Assembly: GCA_947494975.1 (NCBI GenBank)
Contig: CANLXA010000004.1
Coordinates: 62,001-126,000, forward strand
DNA: 64,000 bases
Source of the DNA: an uncultured Roseicyclus sp.
GTDB taxonomy: Bacteria > Pseudomonadota > Alphaproteobacteria > Rhodobacterales > Rhodobacteraceae
Direction: 5' to 3'
The notes beneath the pieces were generated by a model. It saw only the letters and a program-made list of their open reading frames with translations, was not told where the DNA came from and made no database searches. A program made the translations under genes and the position numbers. Of the stretch, positions 8,709-17,308 are shown in pieces (the stretch's first letter is position 1; the number at the start of each line of letters is the position of its first letter).

Positions 8709-9915
8709 CCGTTTGCAGACGAACGGTCCAGAGCATCACAGGGATCAGCGCGGCACTCAGGACCAGGCACCATGCGCCCTGTGCGATCCCCTGCTCGGGA
8801 TAGCTCACACCCCGATCGATGAACCATCCGGTGATCCCCGGCCCGATCGCCGTGGCGAACACCATGATGGCGGTCGCGATGGACCGGACGGAGCCAAGGT
8901 GATCGGTGCCAAAGAGCGTCGGCAACAGGGTTCCGGCGAGCGCCGCCGCGACGCCTTGGGTGACCCCCACAAGCGCCAGCGCGACTGCCCATCCAAGGGG
9001 CGTTTCCGCAGGGCCGATCAGGAACATGCCCATGGCCATCGGCACCAGTGCAACCGGCATCAGCCGGGCCGGGCCAAAGCGATCCGCCGCCCATCCCGCG
9101 ATCAGGCCGAAGCTGACGCTCGCCACCGCATAAGCCGCGTAGCTGGGTGCCATGGCGGAGAGTGTCCAGCCCTTCACCTCGGCCACATGCACGGCGTGGA
9201 AGAACACGACCGTGCCGATGAAGCCCGGGGTCAGCAGGAGGGGAATGAACGCGTAGAAAAGTGGGTGGCCCAGAACCTCCGCCCGCGTCCAGTGCTTGCC
9301 GTAGAGGCCCGGCGCGCCCCGCCCGCCATTCGATCCCTTCGGCGCGCGATCCTGGGCCAGTAACCACATCAGCGCGGGGATCAGAACCAACAGGATGATC
9401 GCCGCCGCCATACCCCACGTTGCCCGCCAGCCAATGCCCGCGATGATCAGAATCGTCACGACCGGCAGCACCGCCTCGCCCACCGGGTAGCCCAGGTTGG
9501 TGATCGCCATGGCCCGGCCCCGTGTCGCCACGAACCACCGCGCCATGGCGGTGGCTTTCATGTGGGTCATCATGCCCTGGCCGCAAAACCGCAGCAGGAA
9601 GACGGCCAGCAACAAGGTCCAGATCGCATTGCCGAGGGCCATGAGGATCGCGGCCAGTGCGAAGACGCCCGCCACGATCACCGCGAGGCGGGACAGGGGA
9701 ACGGTGTCGGCCCGCCCGCCAAACGCAATCAGCAGGCAGGCGGACGTGATGGTGGCGATTGTGTAGATCCCGCCCCATTGCCCGTCGCTCAACCCGTAGG
9801 TGGCGCGGATTTCACCAGCAAAGAGTGCGATGAAATAGGTCTGCCCGAACGACGATCCCAGCGCGAGGAGAAGCCCGGTGGCCAACCACCGGGCATTCTC
9901 CTGCAGGAACCTCAT
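8692..9915 (-). CDS. MFS transporter
   Basis: A 407-aa protein with about 12 transmembrane segments. It starts MRFLQENARWLATG at 9915, where its ATG overlaps the stop of the upstream hupE-like gene (ATGA). The first half has GLSDGQWGGIYTIATITSA and a motif A-like GGRADTVPLSR, and the second half has GWAADRFGPARL. Translational coupling to the HupE-like gene suggests a shared physiological role, possibly metal or anion transport, but no substrate can be assigned. Confidence 0.85.
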   Translation of the reverse strand: MRFLQENARWLATGLLLALGSSFGQTYFIALFAGEIRATYGLSDGQWGGIYTIATITSACLLIAFGGRADTVPLSRLAVIVAGVFALAAILMALGNAIWTLLLAVFLLRFCGQGMMTHMKATAMARWFVATRGRAMAITNLGYPVGEAVLPVVTILIIAGIGWRATWGMAAAIILLVLIPALMWLLAQDRAPKGSNGGRGAPGLYGKHWTRAEVLGHPLFYAFIPLLLTPGFIGTVVFFHAVHVAEVKGWTLSAMAPSYAAYAVASVSFGLIAGWAADRFGPARLMPVALVPMAMGMFLIGPAETPLGWAVALALVGVTQGVAAALAGTLLPTLFGTDHLGSVRSIATAIMVFATAIGPGITGWFIDRGVSYPEQGIAQGAWCLVLSAALIPVMLWTVRLQTEKAPV

Positions 9916-11039
9916 AGAAGGGTCCGTTCCACCACCCAATAGGCGCCGATGGCTGCAATGATCAGCGACGCCGGAATCGCAATGGCCATCCGATACCAGT
10001 CCTTGGTCAAGAACCAGCCGACCAGCGCAAAGGCGATGGCGATCACGGCCAACTGCCCGAATTCCACGCCGATATTGAACCCGATCAGCGCCACGGCGAA
10101 CCGGTCCGATGCGATGCCGTAGTCCCCAAGGACCGAGGCGAAGCCGAGGCCGTGAAGCAGACCAAAGGCAAAGACGAGCGCCGTGCGGCCTCGCATATTG
10201 CCCCAGCCCAACGTGTTTTCCACCCCGACATAGACGATGGAGGCGGCGATCAACGGCTCCACCACGCTGGCCGGAATGCTGACAACGTTTGTGGCCGCCA
10301 GGGCCAGCGTGATCGTATGCGCAACAGTGAACGCCGTGACCTGCCACAGAAGCGGCCGGATCTGCGTCGCAAAGAAGAACAGGCCAAGCACGAAAAGGAT
10401 GTGGTCGAGGCCGAGCGGGATGATGTGCTCGAACCCTGCCCCGATATAGCGCAGGAACACGGCCCCCGCGCCTTCGGTCAGCACCTCTGCCCGGGGCAGT
10501 TCAGGCGTCAGTTCCCCACCATCAAGGAAGCCCTCGTAGGCGTCGTCCCCACCCCCGATCTGGCGGGGTACAAACGTCCCGAAGCTCTCGGTCAGGCCCA
10601 CCTGCACGCCCGTATCGCCCTCCGGCAAGAGCGCCCCGATCGTCAGTGTGGAATCGCGTGGCAACTCGATATCGCCGATCTCGGGGATCTCGACGGCGAC
10701 AATCTCGGGCATCAACCGTTCGCCGCCGACTTCGATGATGAACCCGTCCTGAATGTCGGGCCAGGCCTCCCGCAGGGCGGCTTCCAACGCCTCCGGCGAC
10801 AGGGCGCGCAGACGGTCGTACTCCGCCGCTTCCGGTGCGTCGTTGGTGTCGTCCACCGCACTCAGGTCGATGCCCGCGATCAGTGCCTCCAGCGCGGTGC
10901 GCAGGCTCATCGTCATCTCGGTCTCGCCCACGTCGATATCGGCGATGGTGGGCCTGATTTCATGCCCCCATGCTGGCAAAACCGTGAAGACAAGTGCCAT
11001 TGACAGCAGAACGCGCCGCAGCATCCTTAACCCACCCAT
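9912..11039 (-). CDS. HupE/UreJ-family protein (predicted nickel/cobalt permease)
   Basis: About 375 aa. A signal-like N-terminus ends at AWG-HEIRPT, followed by an extracytoplasmic domain of about 160 residues and then six to seven membrane helices. Family motifs are visible: a histidine/aspartate motif HIIPLGLDHILF, VAHTITLALA, GLLHGLGFASVL, and FNIGVEFGQ. HupE/UreJ proteins are secondary nickel or cobalt importers. The start at 11039 has GAGGG 8 bases upstream; an ATG at 11024 is the alternative. A DUF4198 gene diverges only 16 bases away, also linked to metal uptake in other bacteria. Confidence 0.85.
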   Translation of the reverse strand: MGGLRMLRRVLLSMALVFTVLPAWGHEIRPTIADIDVGETEMTMSLRTALEALIAGIDLSAVDDTNDAPEAAEYDRLRALSPEALEAALREAWPDIQDGFIIEVGGERLMPEIVAVEIPEIGDIELPRDSTLTIGALLPEGDTGVQVGLTESFGTFVPRQIGGGDDAYEGFLDGGELTPELPRAEVLTEGAGAVFLRYIGAGFEHIIPLGLDHILFVLGLFFFATQIRPLLWQVTAFTVAHTITLALAATNVVSIPASVVEPLIAASIVYVGVENTLGWGNMRGRTALVFAFGLLHGLGFASVLGDYGIASDRFAVALIGFNIGVEFGQLAVIAIAFALVGWFLTKDWYRMAIAIPASLIIAAIGAYWVVERTLL

Positions 11040-11055
11040 CGGAGGACCCTCAAAA

Positions 11056-11862
11056 ATGAAACCCGTGTATCTTGTCGCAACAATTGCGGCTCTGGCATTT
11101 GCTGACAAGGGCATGGCCCACGAATTCTGGATCGATCCCGATGATTTTACGGTGGATGTCGGCGAGACCCTTCTGGCGGACCTGCGGGTGGGGCAGGAAT
11201 TTTCTGGTGCATCAATGAGTTACCTGCCCCGGAATTTCGAGAATTTCACCGTGATTTCCAACGGTCAGGTGCGTCAGGCGGAAGGACGGTTCGGTGATAT
11301 CCCCGCCCTCAACATGGACGGGCTGGAGGATGGCCTTGCCGTCATCGTCCACCAGACCACCGCCAATCAGATCACCTGGTCCGAATGGGAGCGGTTCCTG
11401 AATTTCGCCAACCACAAGGATCTGGGTGACGTGACCGCGATGCATGCGGAGCGCAATCTGAGCCAGGAGGACGTGACCGAGGATTACATCCGATACGCCA
11501 AATCGCTGGTCGCGGTGGGGGATGGTGCGGGCGAGGATGGCCGTGTGGGTCTGCTGACCGAACTTGTGGCGCTGGCAAACCCCTATACCGACGACATGTC
11601 CGCCGGAATGCCGCTGCAGCTTTGGTATGACGGCGAGGTTCAGCCGGATTATCAGGTGGAACTATTTGCAGAGGATGCCGAAGGCGAGGTCACGATCACA
11701 CTTCATCGCACCAATGCGGACGGTGTCGTGATGCTGCCGGTCGAGCCGGGCATCACCTATATGGCGGATTCGGTGTTCCTTGAGGCCGTCGAGCCTGCGG
11801 AAGACGGTGACGCGATCTGGGTCACCCATTGGGCCAACATGACCTTTGCGATCCCCGAGTGA
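11056..11862 (+). CDS. DUF4198 exported protein (metal-uptake associated)
   Basis: A 268-aa protein with a signal peptide (MKPVYLVATIAALAFADKGMA) and a mature start HEFWIDPDDF, typical of DUF4198 proteins found beside nickel/cobalt transporters. The ATG at 11056 has GGAGGA 9 bases upstream; longer in-frame extensions run back through the hupE gene and are not credible. It lacks membrane segments after the signal, so a periplasmic role is likely. Divergent pairing with the HupE-like gene supports metal handling. The exact function of the family is unsettled. Confidence 0.82.
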   Translation: MKPVYLVATIAALAFADKGMAHEFWIDPDDFTVDVGETLLADLRVGQEFSGASMSYLPRNFENFTVISNGQVRQAEGRFGDIPALNMDGLEDGLAVIVHQTTANQITWSEWERFLNFANHKDLGDVTAMHAERNLSQEDVTEDYIRYAKSLVAVGDGAGEDGRVGLLTELVALANPYTDDMSAGMPLQLWYDGEVQPDYQVELFAEDAEGEVTITLHRTNADGVVMLPVEPGITYMADSVFLEAVEPAEDGDAIWVTHWANMTFAIPE

Positions 11863-11919
11863 TCTTGTGGGCGGCGGCGTGACGGGCTAATCCCTCCCAC
11901 GACCGAAGGAGTGAGGCCC

Positions 11920-12525
11920 ATGGACAAGTTCACCACGCTGACCGGCATCGCCGCCCCCATGCCCCTGATCAATGTCGACACCGACATGATCATCCCCAAG
12001 CAGTTCCTGAAAACGATCAAACGCTCAGGCCTTGGCGTGAACCTGTTCGACGAGATGCGGTTTGACGACGATGGCAACGAGATCCCCGATTTCGTACTCA
12101 ACAAACCCGCCTACCGCAACGCGCAGATCCTTGTGGCCGGTGACAATTTCGGCTGCGGCTCATCGCGCGAACACGCGCCCTGGGCGCTGCTCGATTTCGG
12201 CATCCGCTGCGTGATCGCGCCTTCGTTTGCAGACATTTTCTACAACAACTGCTTCAAGAACGGCATCCTGCCCATCGTTCTGCCCCAAGACGAGGTCGAC
12301 AAGCTGATGGACGATGCGGAGCGGGGCGCGAATGCTGTTGTGACGGTCGATCTCGACAGTCAGACGATCACCGGCCCCGATGGCGGCTCCATCAGCTTCG
12401 AGGTCGATGCCTTCCGCAAGCATTGCCTGATGAACGGCCTGGATGATATCGGCCTGACGCTTGAAAAAGCGGCTGCCATCGACACGTTCGAAGCGCAGGC
12501 ACAGCAGGCGCGGCCCTGGGTCTGA
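11920..12525 (+). CDS. leuD: 3-isopropylmalate dehydratase small subunit
   Basis: Small subunit of isopropylmalate isomerase in leucine synthesis, 201 aa as usual. The swivel-domain signature [17 protein letters not shown] is at about residues 70-86 and the early [14 protein letters not shown] motif is intact. The ATG at 11920 is chosen because GAAGGA lies 9 bases upstream; a GTG at 11911 is possible. Its partner leuC is 11 kb away on the other strand, and leuB is about 4.8 kb downstream, so the complex is made from separate transcripts. Confidence 0.96.
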   Translation: MDKFTTLTGIAAPMPLINVDTDMIIPKQFLKTIKRSGLGVNLFDEMRFDDDGNEIPDFVLNKPAYRNAQILVAGDNFGCGSSREHAPWALLDFGIRCVIAPSFADIFYNNCFKNGILPIVLPQDEVDKLMDDAERGANAVVTVDLDSQTITGPDGGSISFEVDAFRKHCLMNGLDDIGLTLEKAAAIDTFEAQAQQARPWV

Positions 12526-12532
12526 TCCGGTG

Positions 12533-12551
12533 TCACCGCAAAACGCGGTGA
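12533..12551 (+). terminator. Hairpin after leuD
   Basis: Perfect 7-bp arms TCACCGC and GCGGTGA around AAAAC, 7 bases after the leuD stop. No U tract follows, so intrinsic termination is uncertain. Confidence 0.5.
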
Positions 12552-12679
12552 TGCAATTCTGTGACAGTTCAGTCCCTTAACCCGCGCACCTTCGGGGCCT
12601 TGACGCCTTGGCGGTTGCCAGATTCCGGCAATTTGGGCACAAATGTGTCAAAATCGTGCCTGAAATAGGGGCAACCTCA

Positions 12680-12698
12680 CCAATTCACATGAAATTGG
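12680..12698. promoter_or_regulatory. Inverted repeat upstream of membrane gene
   Basis: 6-bp arms CCAATT and AATTGG separated by 7 bases lie in the 251-base gap between leuD and the next gene. It is AT-rich relative to its surroundings and could be an operator for the downstream gene. No regulator is suggested. Confidence 0.25.
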
Positions 12699-12776
12699 AC
12701 GGTTCGCACCGCAAAGCAGGCCAAAAGGCAGAATAAAGGTGTCGGCACGAACTGACGCCACGTTGAGGTAGAGCCC

Positions 12777-13634
12777 GTGCTCATTAGGCTGATTAGCGCT
12801 ATCATGCGCGCGATCATTATCATGATCGTTCTTTCGACGCCGTCGTTGCTGATCCCCGGCACAACGGATCAGGGGGCGCAGATGGTCTCGCTTCTTGCCC
12901 TTATCTTGGGCGCGTTCGTTATTGTCGAATATGCTGCGCGCTTCCCCGCCCTGATCGAGTTCCGCGACGCACCGCCGTTCAACCGGGTCCGCGTGGTTGC
13001 CCTGTTCCTGACCCTCTACTCGCTCAGCGTTCTGGTTGGCATGGACGGGGCCGATACGACACTGGCCATCGTGATCGCCACAATCGGCAATTTCGTGGGC
13101 TGGATGCTTGATTTTCCGTTCAGCCCCCTGCGCCTTGTGCTGGATCACCTGCCCGAGGATATCGACCCGCTCTTCGCCCAACAGGTCAAGGCCATGGCCG
13201 GGCTATCGGTGCTCGTGACAACCTGCGCGCTGACGTTTTTCACCTTCATCATGCGCACCGGGCGCTGGCCGGGCCGCGAAAGCCCGTTCAACGTCTGGAT
13301 CAACCTGCCCACATTCGACCCGACCACCGGCGGTGACGTCGTCAAGCGGCTGACCCAGGATGGCCGCGTCAACATTATCTTTGGCATTTTCAGCCCGTTC
13401 GTTATCCCTGTTGTTGCCGTGATGGGCGCCAATCAGCTGGATCTGCCGGTGCTTGCATCACAGCACACGATGGTATGGGCGATCACGATATGGATGTTCC
13501 TTCCTCTCAGCCTGATCATGCGCGGCCAGGCGATGCTTCGGATTGCGAGCATGATCCGGGCACGTCGCGCCCGCCTTGTGGCCGGCCTCGACGTCGATCG
13601 GCCCCACGCGGCGCTGCCCTCTTCCGCCGGTTGA
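12777..13634 (+). CDS. Hypothetical multi-pass membrane protein
   Basis: A 285-aa protein with about six hydrophobic segments, several in the first 110 residues and the rest near residues 135-160, 200-220 and 230-250. It starts at a GTG with GAGG 8 bases upstream. The soluble middle (DLPEDIDPLF-type region, then PFNVWINLPTFDPTTG) has no motif I recognise. The gene overlaps the start region of the following exported endonuclease-like gene, suggesting joint expression. Function unknown. Confidence 0.75.
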   Translation: MLIRLISAIMRAIIIMIVLSTPSLLIPGTTDQGAQMVSLLALILGAFVIVEYAARFPALIEFRDAPPFNRVRVVALFLTLYSLSVLVGMDGADTTLAIVIATIGNFVGWMLDFPFSPLRLVLDHLPEDIDPLFAQQVKAMAGLSVLVTTCALTFFTFIMRTGRWPGRESPFNVWINLPTFDPTTGGDVVKRLTQDGRVNIIFGIFSPFVIPVVAVMGANQLDLPVLASQHTMVWAITIWMFLPLSLIMRGQAMLRIASMIRARRARLVAGLDVDRPHAALPSSAG

Positions 13635-14647
13635 TCGCCGGCGCGCTGCTTGGCGCGATATTGTCCCCACCGGCGCTCGCGGAAACGATCCGCCTTGCGA
13701 CATATCACACCGATCTGTCGGGGCGTGGCCCGGGCCTGATCCTGCAAGACATCATTCAGGGCGATGATCCGATCCCCGCCACGCTTGCCGTGATCGTCGC
13801 CGCCGAAGCCGACATTCTGGTACTGCAGGATCTGGATTATGACGCAACCGGCGCGGCACTGACAGCGTTGGCAGATGCTTTGGCAGAGGCTGGTGTGAAC
13901 TATCCCCACAGGCTCAGCTTGCGGCCCAATACCGGGTGGCCAACCGGCCATGATCTCGACGGGGACGGCCGCACCGATGGCCCGCGGGATGCCCACGGCT
14001 ATGGGCGCTTCAATGGCGATGGCGGCCTTGCGGTTCTGTCGCGATTTCCATTGGGCGAGGTTCGCGACTTCTCGGGGATCCTGTGGCGCGATCTGCCCGA
14101 CAGCCGGGCCCTCGGGGTCACGCCCGAGGCCGCCCTGCCCGTGCTGCGGCTGCACTCCGTCGCGGCATGGGACGTTGCGGTGCAACTGCCCTCTGGTCCG
14201 TTCCACATCCTGACCTCTCAGGCCTCCCCACCCGTCTTCGATGGTCCGGAGGATCGCAACGGCCTGCGCAATGCCGACGAGGTGCGCTTCTGGCAGCTTT
14301 ATCTTGAGGGCTGGTCCCCGGAGGGCGCGACCTTCCAGGCGCGCGATTTCGCAATAATGGGCACGCTCAACGTTGACCCGGCCCGGGGCGAAGGCCTCCG
14401 CGACACACTATCGGCCCTGATCCGCCACCCCGCCCTGCAGGACCCGGAACCGCTCAGCCCTTTCGGCCATGTGACCGCCGATTGGGATGACCCCGTCCCC
14501 GGCGATCTCAGGGTCGATTATATCCTGCCCGCCGCGGGTCTGAGCGTTGCGGAGGCCGGTGTGCTGTGGCCCGAAGATGGCCCCTTGGCCGAGGCCGTGA
14601 TTGAAGCGTCGGATCACCGTTTGGTCTGGGTCGATATCGCGTTCTAA
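13631..14647 (+). CDS. Exported endonuclease/exonuclease/phosphatase-family protein
   Basis: EEP-fold protein of about 338 aa. A hydrophobic export segment (IAGALLGAILSPPALA) is followed by ETIRLATYHTDLSGRGPG. Other EEP-like landmarks are DILVLQDLDYD, DFAIMGTLNVDP and a C-terminal SDHRLVWVDI, which match metal-binding and catalytic Asn/Asp/His positions. I place the start at TTG 13631, which overlaps the upstream TGA (TTGA). An ATG at 13475 would add 52 unlikely residues that read as out-of-frame upstream gene. No Shine-Dalgarno is visible at 13631, so the start is uncertain. Confidence 0.75.
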   Translation: MIAGALLGAILSPPALAETIRLATYHTDLSGRGPGLILQDIIQGDDPIPATLAVIVAAEADILVLQDLDYDATGAALTALADALAEAGVNYPHRLSLRPNTGWPTGHDLDGDGRTDGPRDAHGYGRFNGDGGLAVLSRFPLGEVRDFSGILWRDLPDSRALGVTPEAALPVLRLHSVAAWDVAVQLPSGPFHILTSQASPPVFDGPEDRNGLRNADEVRFWQLYLEGWSPEGATFQARDFAIMGTLNVDPARGEGLRDTLSALIRHPALQDPEPLSPFGHVTADWDDPVPGDLRVDYILPAAGLSVAEAGVLWPEDGPLAEAVIEASDHRLVWVDIAF

Positions 14648-15507
14648 AGCAACGCCGCCGCCGCTTTGCGCAACGCGTCTTCCATCGGCGTTGCCGCCAG
14701 ATCGGGGACGATCCGGGCCAATGCCGCGCCGTCCAACCGGTGCGGGCGCTGCCACAGATAGCGCATTTCCAGCAGATGCTTCGCCTCCGCCCAGAACGGG
14801 CGCGCGATCTGGATCGGCAGCCAGTTCATTCGCCTCGCCACCACCTGGCGCCCGAGGGCGCCGGTCAACGCATCGGCCATCTCTGCACCGCTCAGCGTGA
14901 ACCCCTCAAACGTCACTTCAGTGAACGGGGGCAAGGCGTCGAGCCGGTTGGCCAATTGCGCCGCGGCTTCGGCCAGATCGGGCAGATAGGCCCAGGCATG
15001 GGCGCGGTCGAGCGGGCCGGGATAACTGATCCGCCCTTTCCGGATCTTGGCGGCAATCACCTGATCGAACCAATTGCCCGACGCCTCCGTATCCAAGAAA
15101 TCCCCGGCCCGCAGGATAATCGTTTTGACCCCGGCCTCCCGATACGCGGCCTCGAACTCACGTCGGATCCGCCCCAGCGGATGCATCGATCTGTGCGGCG
15201 TGTCAGGCGTCAGAACGGGCGGCATATCCTGCCCGAAAACGTAGACATTGCCGGGGATCATCACCGCCGCGCCGGAAGCCTGCGCCGCGTCGATCACCGC
15301 GCGGGTCAGGCCCGGAACCTGATCGGCCCATTTCGAATAGGGTGGATTCCAGGCGTTCACGATCAGGTCCACATCGCGCGCGGCAGCGCTGAGTGTATCG
15401 GTGGCGCGGTTGAAGGTACGAACCTGCCAATTGTGGCGGGCGAGCGCCTGCGCGGCATGTTTGCCGAAACGGCCGGACTCTCCAAGGATCAGGGCGGTGC
15501 GGGGCAT
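14644..15507 (-). CDS. NAD(P)-dependent epimerase/dehydratase (extended SDR)
   Basis: A 287-aa Rossmann protein starting with a dinucleotide-binding GESGRFG at residues 9-15. NVYVFG corresponds to the active-site region of extended SDRs. The substrate is unknown. It is divergent from a LysR regulator gene with a palindrome between them, which is the usual arrangement for a LysR-controlled enzyme. Its stop overlaps the convergent EEP gene. Confidence 0.82.
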   Translation of the reverse strand: MPRTALILGESGRFGKHAAQALARHNWQVRTFNRATDTLSAAARDVDLIVNAWNPPYSKWADQVPGLTRAVIDAAQASGAAVMIPGNVYVFGQDMPPVLTPDTPHRSMHPLGRIRREFEAAYREAGVKTIILRAGDFLDTEASGNWFDQVIAAKIRKGRISYPGPLDRAHAWAYLPDLAEAAAQLANRLDALPPFTEVTFEGFTLSGAEMADALTGALGRQVVARRMNWLPIQIARPFWAEAKHLLEMRYLWQRPHRLDGAALARIVPDLAATPMEDALRKAAAALL

Positions 15508-15584
15508 GGGCTACTCCATTGATTGAACTACTCGTGCAAGACCTGGAATATTCATAGGACGAATTCCATTGTCGCAAAGCGCAA

Positions 15585-15599
15585 ATATGATATTCATAT
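15585..15599. promoter_or_regulatory. LysR-type box between SDR and lysR genes
   Basis: Perfect 6-bp arms ATATGA and TCATAT around TAT form a T-N11-A motif, the classic LysR-type operator. A partial direct repeat (ATATTCATA) lies at 15548-15556. The palindrome ends 4 bases before the regulator start codon, which suggests autoregulation together with control of the divergent SDR gene. Confidence 0.55.
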
Positions 15600-15603
15600 C
15601 TGA

Positions 15604-16497
15604 ATGGATAGCCTACATGATCTCGATTGGACATTGCTCCGCGCCGTGGGGGCCGTGGCCGATCACGGCTCCCTTTCGGCGGCGGCGGCAGTACTTGGGC
15701 AAAGCCAGCCGACCCTCGGTCGCCAGGTGCGCGCAGCCGAAGGTGCCCTTGGCCAGCCACTCTTCCGCCGCCATGCACGCGGGTTGGAGCCGACGGAGTT
15801 CTGCCGGATGATCCTTCCCGCCGCCACGCAGATGCAGGAGGCCGCGCGGCGGGTTGCGCTTCTGGCCGCCGGGGAAGCGCCTGACGCGAGCGGGCGCGTG
15901 CGGCTCACGGCGTCGGTTTTCGTCACCACCCATATCCTGCCGCCGATCCTGGCACAGATCCGCGCCGCCCATCCCAAGATCGCGCTGGACGTCGTGGCCA
16001 GCGACACCACCGAAAACCTCCTGTTCCACGAGGCCGATATCGCGCTCCGCATGTATCGCCCGACGCAACTCGACATGATCACCCGGCATCTGGGGGTTCT
16101 GCCACTGGGGCTATATGCGAGCCGCGCCTATGCCGAGGCGCATGGGGTGCCGGAGAGCTTGGACGACCTGCGCGATCACGGCATGGTCGGCTATGACCGC
16201 GACGACCGGATTATCCGTGCGATCCGCGAGATGGGAATGCCGGTGACGCGCAACTGGTTCACGACGACGACAGACGATCAGGTGGCCTATTGGAACTTCG
16301 TGCTGGCGGGATGTGGCGTTGGCGTGGGGCAGCGGGTGGTGGCCGAGCGGACGGAGGGGATTGTGCGGGTGCTTCCAGAATTGGAATTACCGAGCCTGCC
16401 GGTATGGTTGACGGCGCATCAGCGGCTGCGGCACCAGCCGCGGGTGGCGGCTGTGTGGGAGATGCTGGCGGAGGGGGTTGGCGAGGTGTGTGGGTGA
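15604..16497 (+). CDS. LysR-family transcriptional regulator
   Basis: A 297-aa regulator. An N-terminal winged helix-turn-helix spans about residues 5-65 (LLRAVGAVADHGSLSAAA, then SQPTLGRQVRAAE), followed by a LysR substrate domain to the end. No Shine-Dalgarno is seen before the ATG at 15604; the operator-like palindrome sits directly upstream. It probably controls the divergent SDR gene. The effector is unknown. Confidence 0.92.
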   Translation: MDSLHDLDWTLLRAVGAVADHGSLSAAAAVLGQSQPTLGRQVRAAEGALGQPLFRRHARGLEPTEFCRMILPAATQMQEAARRVALLAAGEAPDASGRVRLTASVFVTTHILPPILAQIRAAHPKIALDVVASDTTENLLFHEADIALRMYRPTQLDMITRHLGVLPLGLYASRAYAEAHGVPESLDDLRDHGMVGYDRDDRIIRAIREMGMPVTRNWFTTTTDDQVAYWNFVLAGCGVGVGQRVVAERTEGIVRVLPELELPSLPVWLTAHQRLRHQPRVAAVWEMLAEGVGEVCG

Positions 16498-16543
16498 GGG
16501 GGGAACGGTACACGATCAAATTGAACTCTACTGCGCTGGCGAA

Positions 16544-17041
16544 ATGGACCATACCCGCAAAATGGATGATTATGTTGCATACCAACCGTCACAGACCTTC
16601 TCTCTTGAAGAGCCTCGCATGGATGGACGGTATTTCTTTGAATCGAATGAGATCGATTGGGTTCAGGTTATCCAACCCAATCAATTCCTCGACCTGCCAA
16701 TGAGGTTTTGTGTTTCCATTGACGGGTTCTTGTTGGGAGCGACGACGCAATGGGGCTTGCCCGCAGGAGAATCCGCGTTTCTTGAACCAGATCACGGGCG
16801 GGAAAGAGAAAGGTTTCTGACGATACAGAAAATACCTGCCCGCGTATTCCAGCGAAGTATTTCGCACAGCCCTAAAATCCTACAAACAACTGGTTCAGAA
16901 ACCGCTGACGTCAGCACACTGCGTATTGCGTTGGATGGGATTACAAGTGCGATGGTCACCCACGCTTCCAAATACCCGCCAAGCAACGTTATCGGAATCG
17001 CGATACCGGAAGTTCTTCAACGAAATCTCAGACTTCACTAG
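16544..17041 (+). CDS. Hypothetical protein in low-GC segment
   Basis: A 165-codon open frame in a stretch visibly poorer in GC than the rest of the window. No recognisable domain, signal peptide or membrane helix. The composition (acidic start, MDDYVAYQPSQTF, and FLEPDHGRERERF) is not the arginine/alanine/proline mix typical of false frames in this genome, which supports coding. No good ribosome site is visible; the frame stays open upstream to 16478 and the ATG at 16562 is an alternative start. It may be a laterally acquired or decaying gene. Confidence 0.45.
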   Translation: MDHTRKMDDYVAYQPSQTFSLEEPRMDGRYFFESNEIDWVQVIQPNQFLDLPMRFCVSIDGFLLGATTQWGLPAGESAFLEPDHGRERERFLTIQKIPARVFQRSISHSPKILQTTGSETADVSTLRIALDGITSAMVTHASKYPPSNVIGIAIPEVLQRNLRLH

Positions 17042-17308
17042 CAATTGAATGCCGCCATAGTCTGTCCAGCAACACAACTCGAGCCGAATGAGTTTCCAAG
17101 CGGGTTAACGGCGGCGGAGCCACCCCGCTATCGATGGGCCGTGCGGCGGCCTCCCTCTCGGGATGTTTTTCTCTGAAGAAGACCCCGCCGAGGCAACGGG
17201 CGGGCTTCGCCCACCCTTGGACAAGTCCCGCACTACGGTCGGTGCTTTCTTGACCCTCCGGCACGTGCGAGTTACCCGAAGCGCAACTCAGCCATAAGGA
17301 TCAGAACC
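17042..17308. other. Intergenic region upstream of leuB
   Basis: 267 bases without a convincing gene. A hairpin GGGCG-GGCTT-CGCCC lies at 17198-17212, and TTGACC at 17250-17255 is a possible -35 for leuB with a weak TACCCG 17 bases downstream. Several short GC-rich palindromic blocks suggest repetitive intergenic sequence, but no known element was identified. Confidence 0.35.

Noticed and set aside
9916-10347. N-terminal extension of the MFS gene into hupE
   Set aside because: It reads the hupE gene out of frame; the ATG at 9915 overlaps the hupE stop in a typical coupling.
17028-17264. Short minus-strand frame upstream of leuB
   Set aside because: No start signal or domain; the sequence is palindromic intergenic DNA and composition is that of a chance frame.
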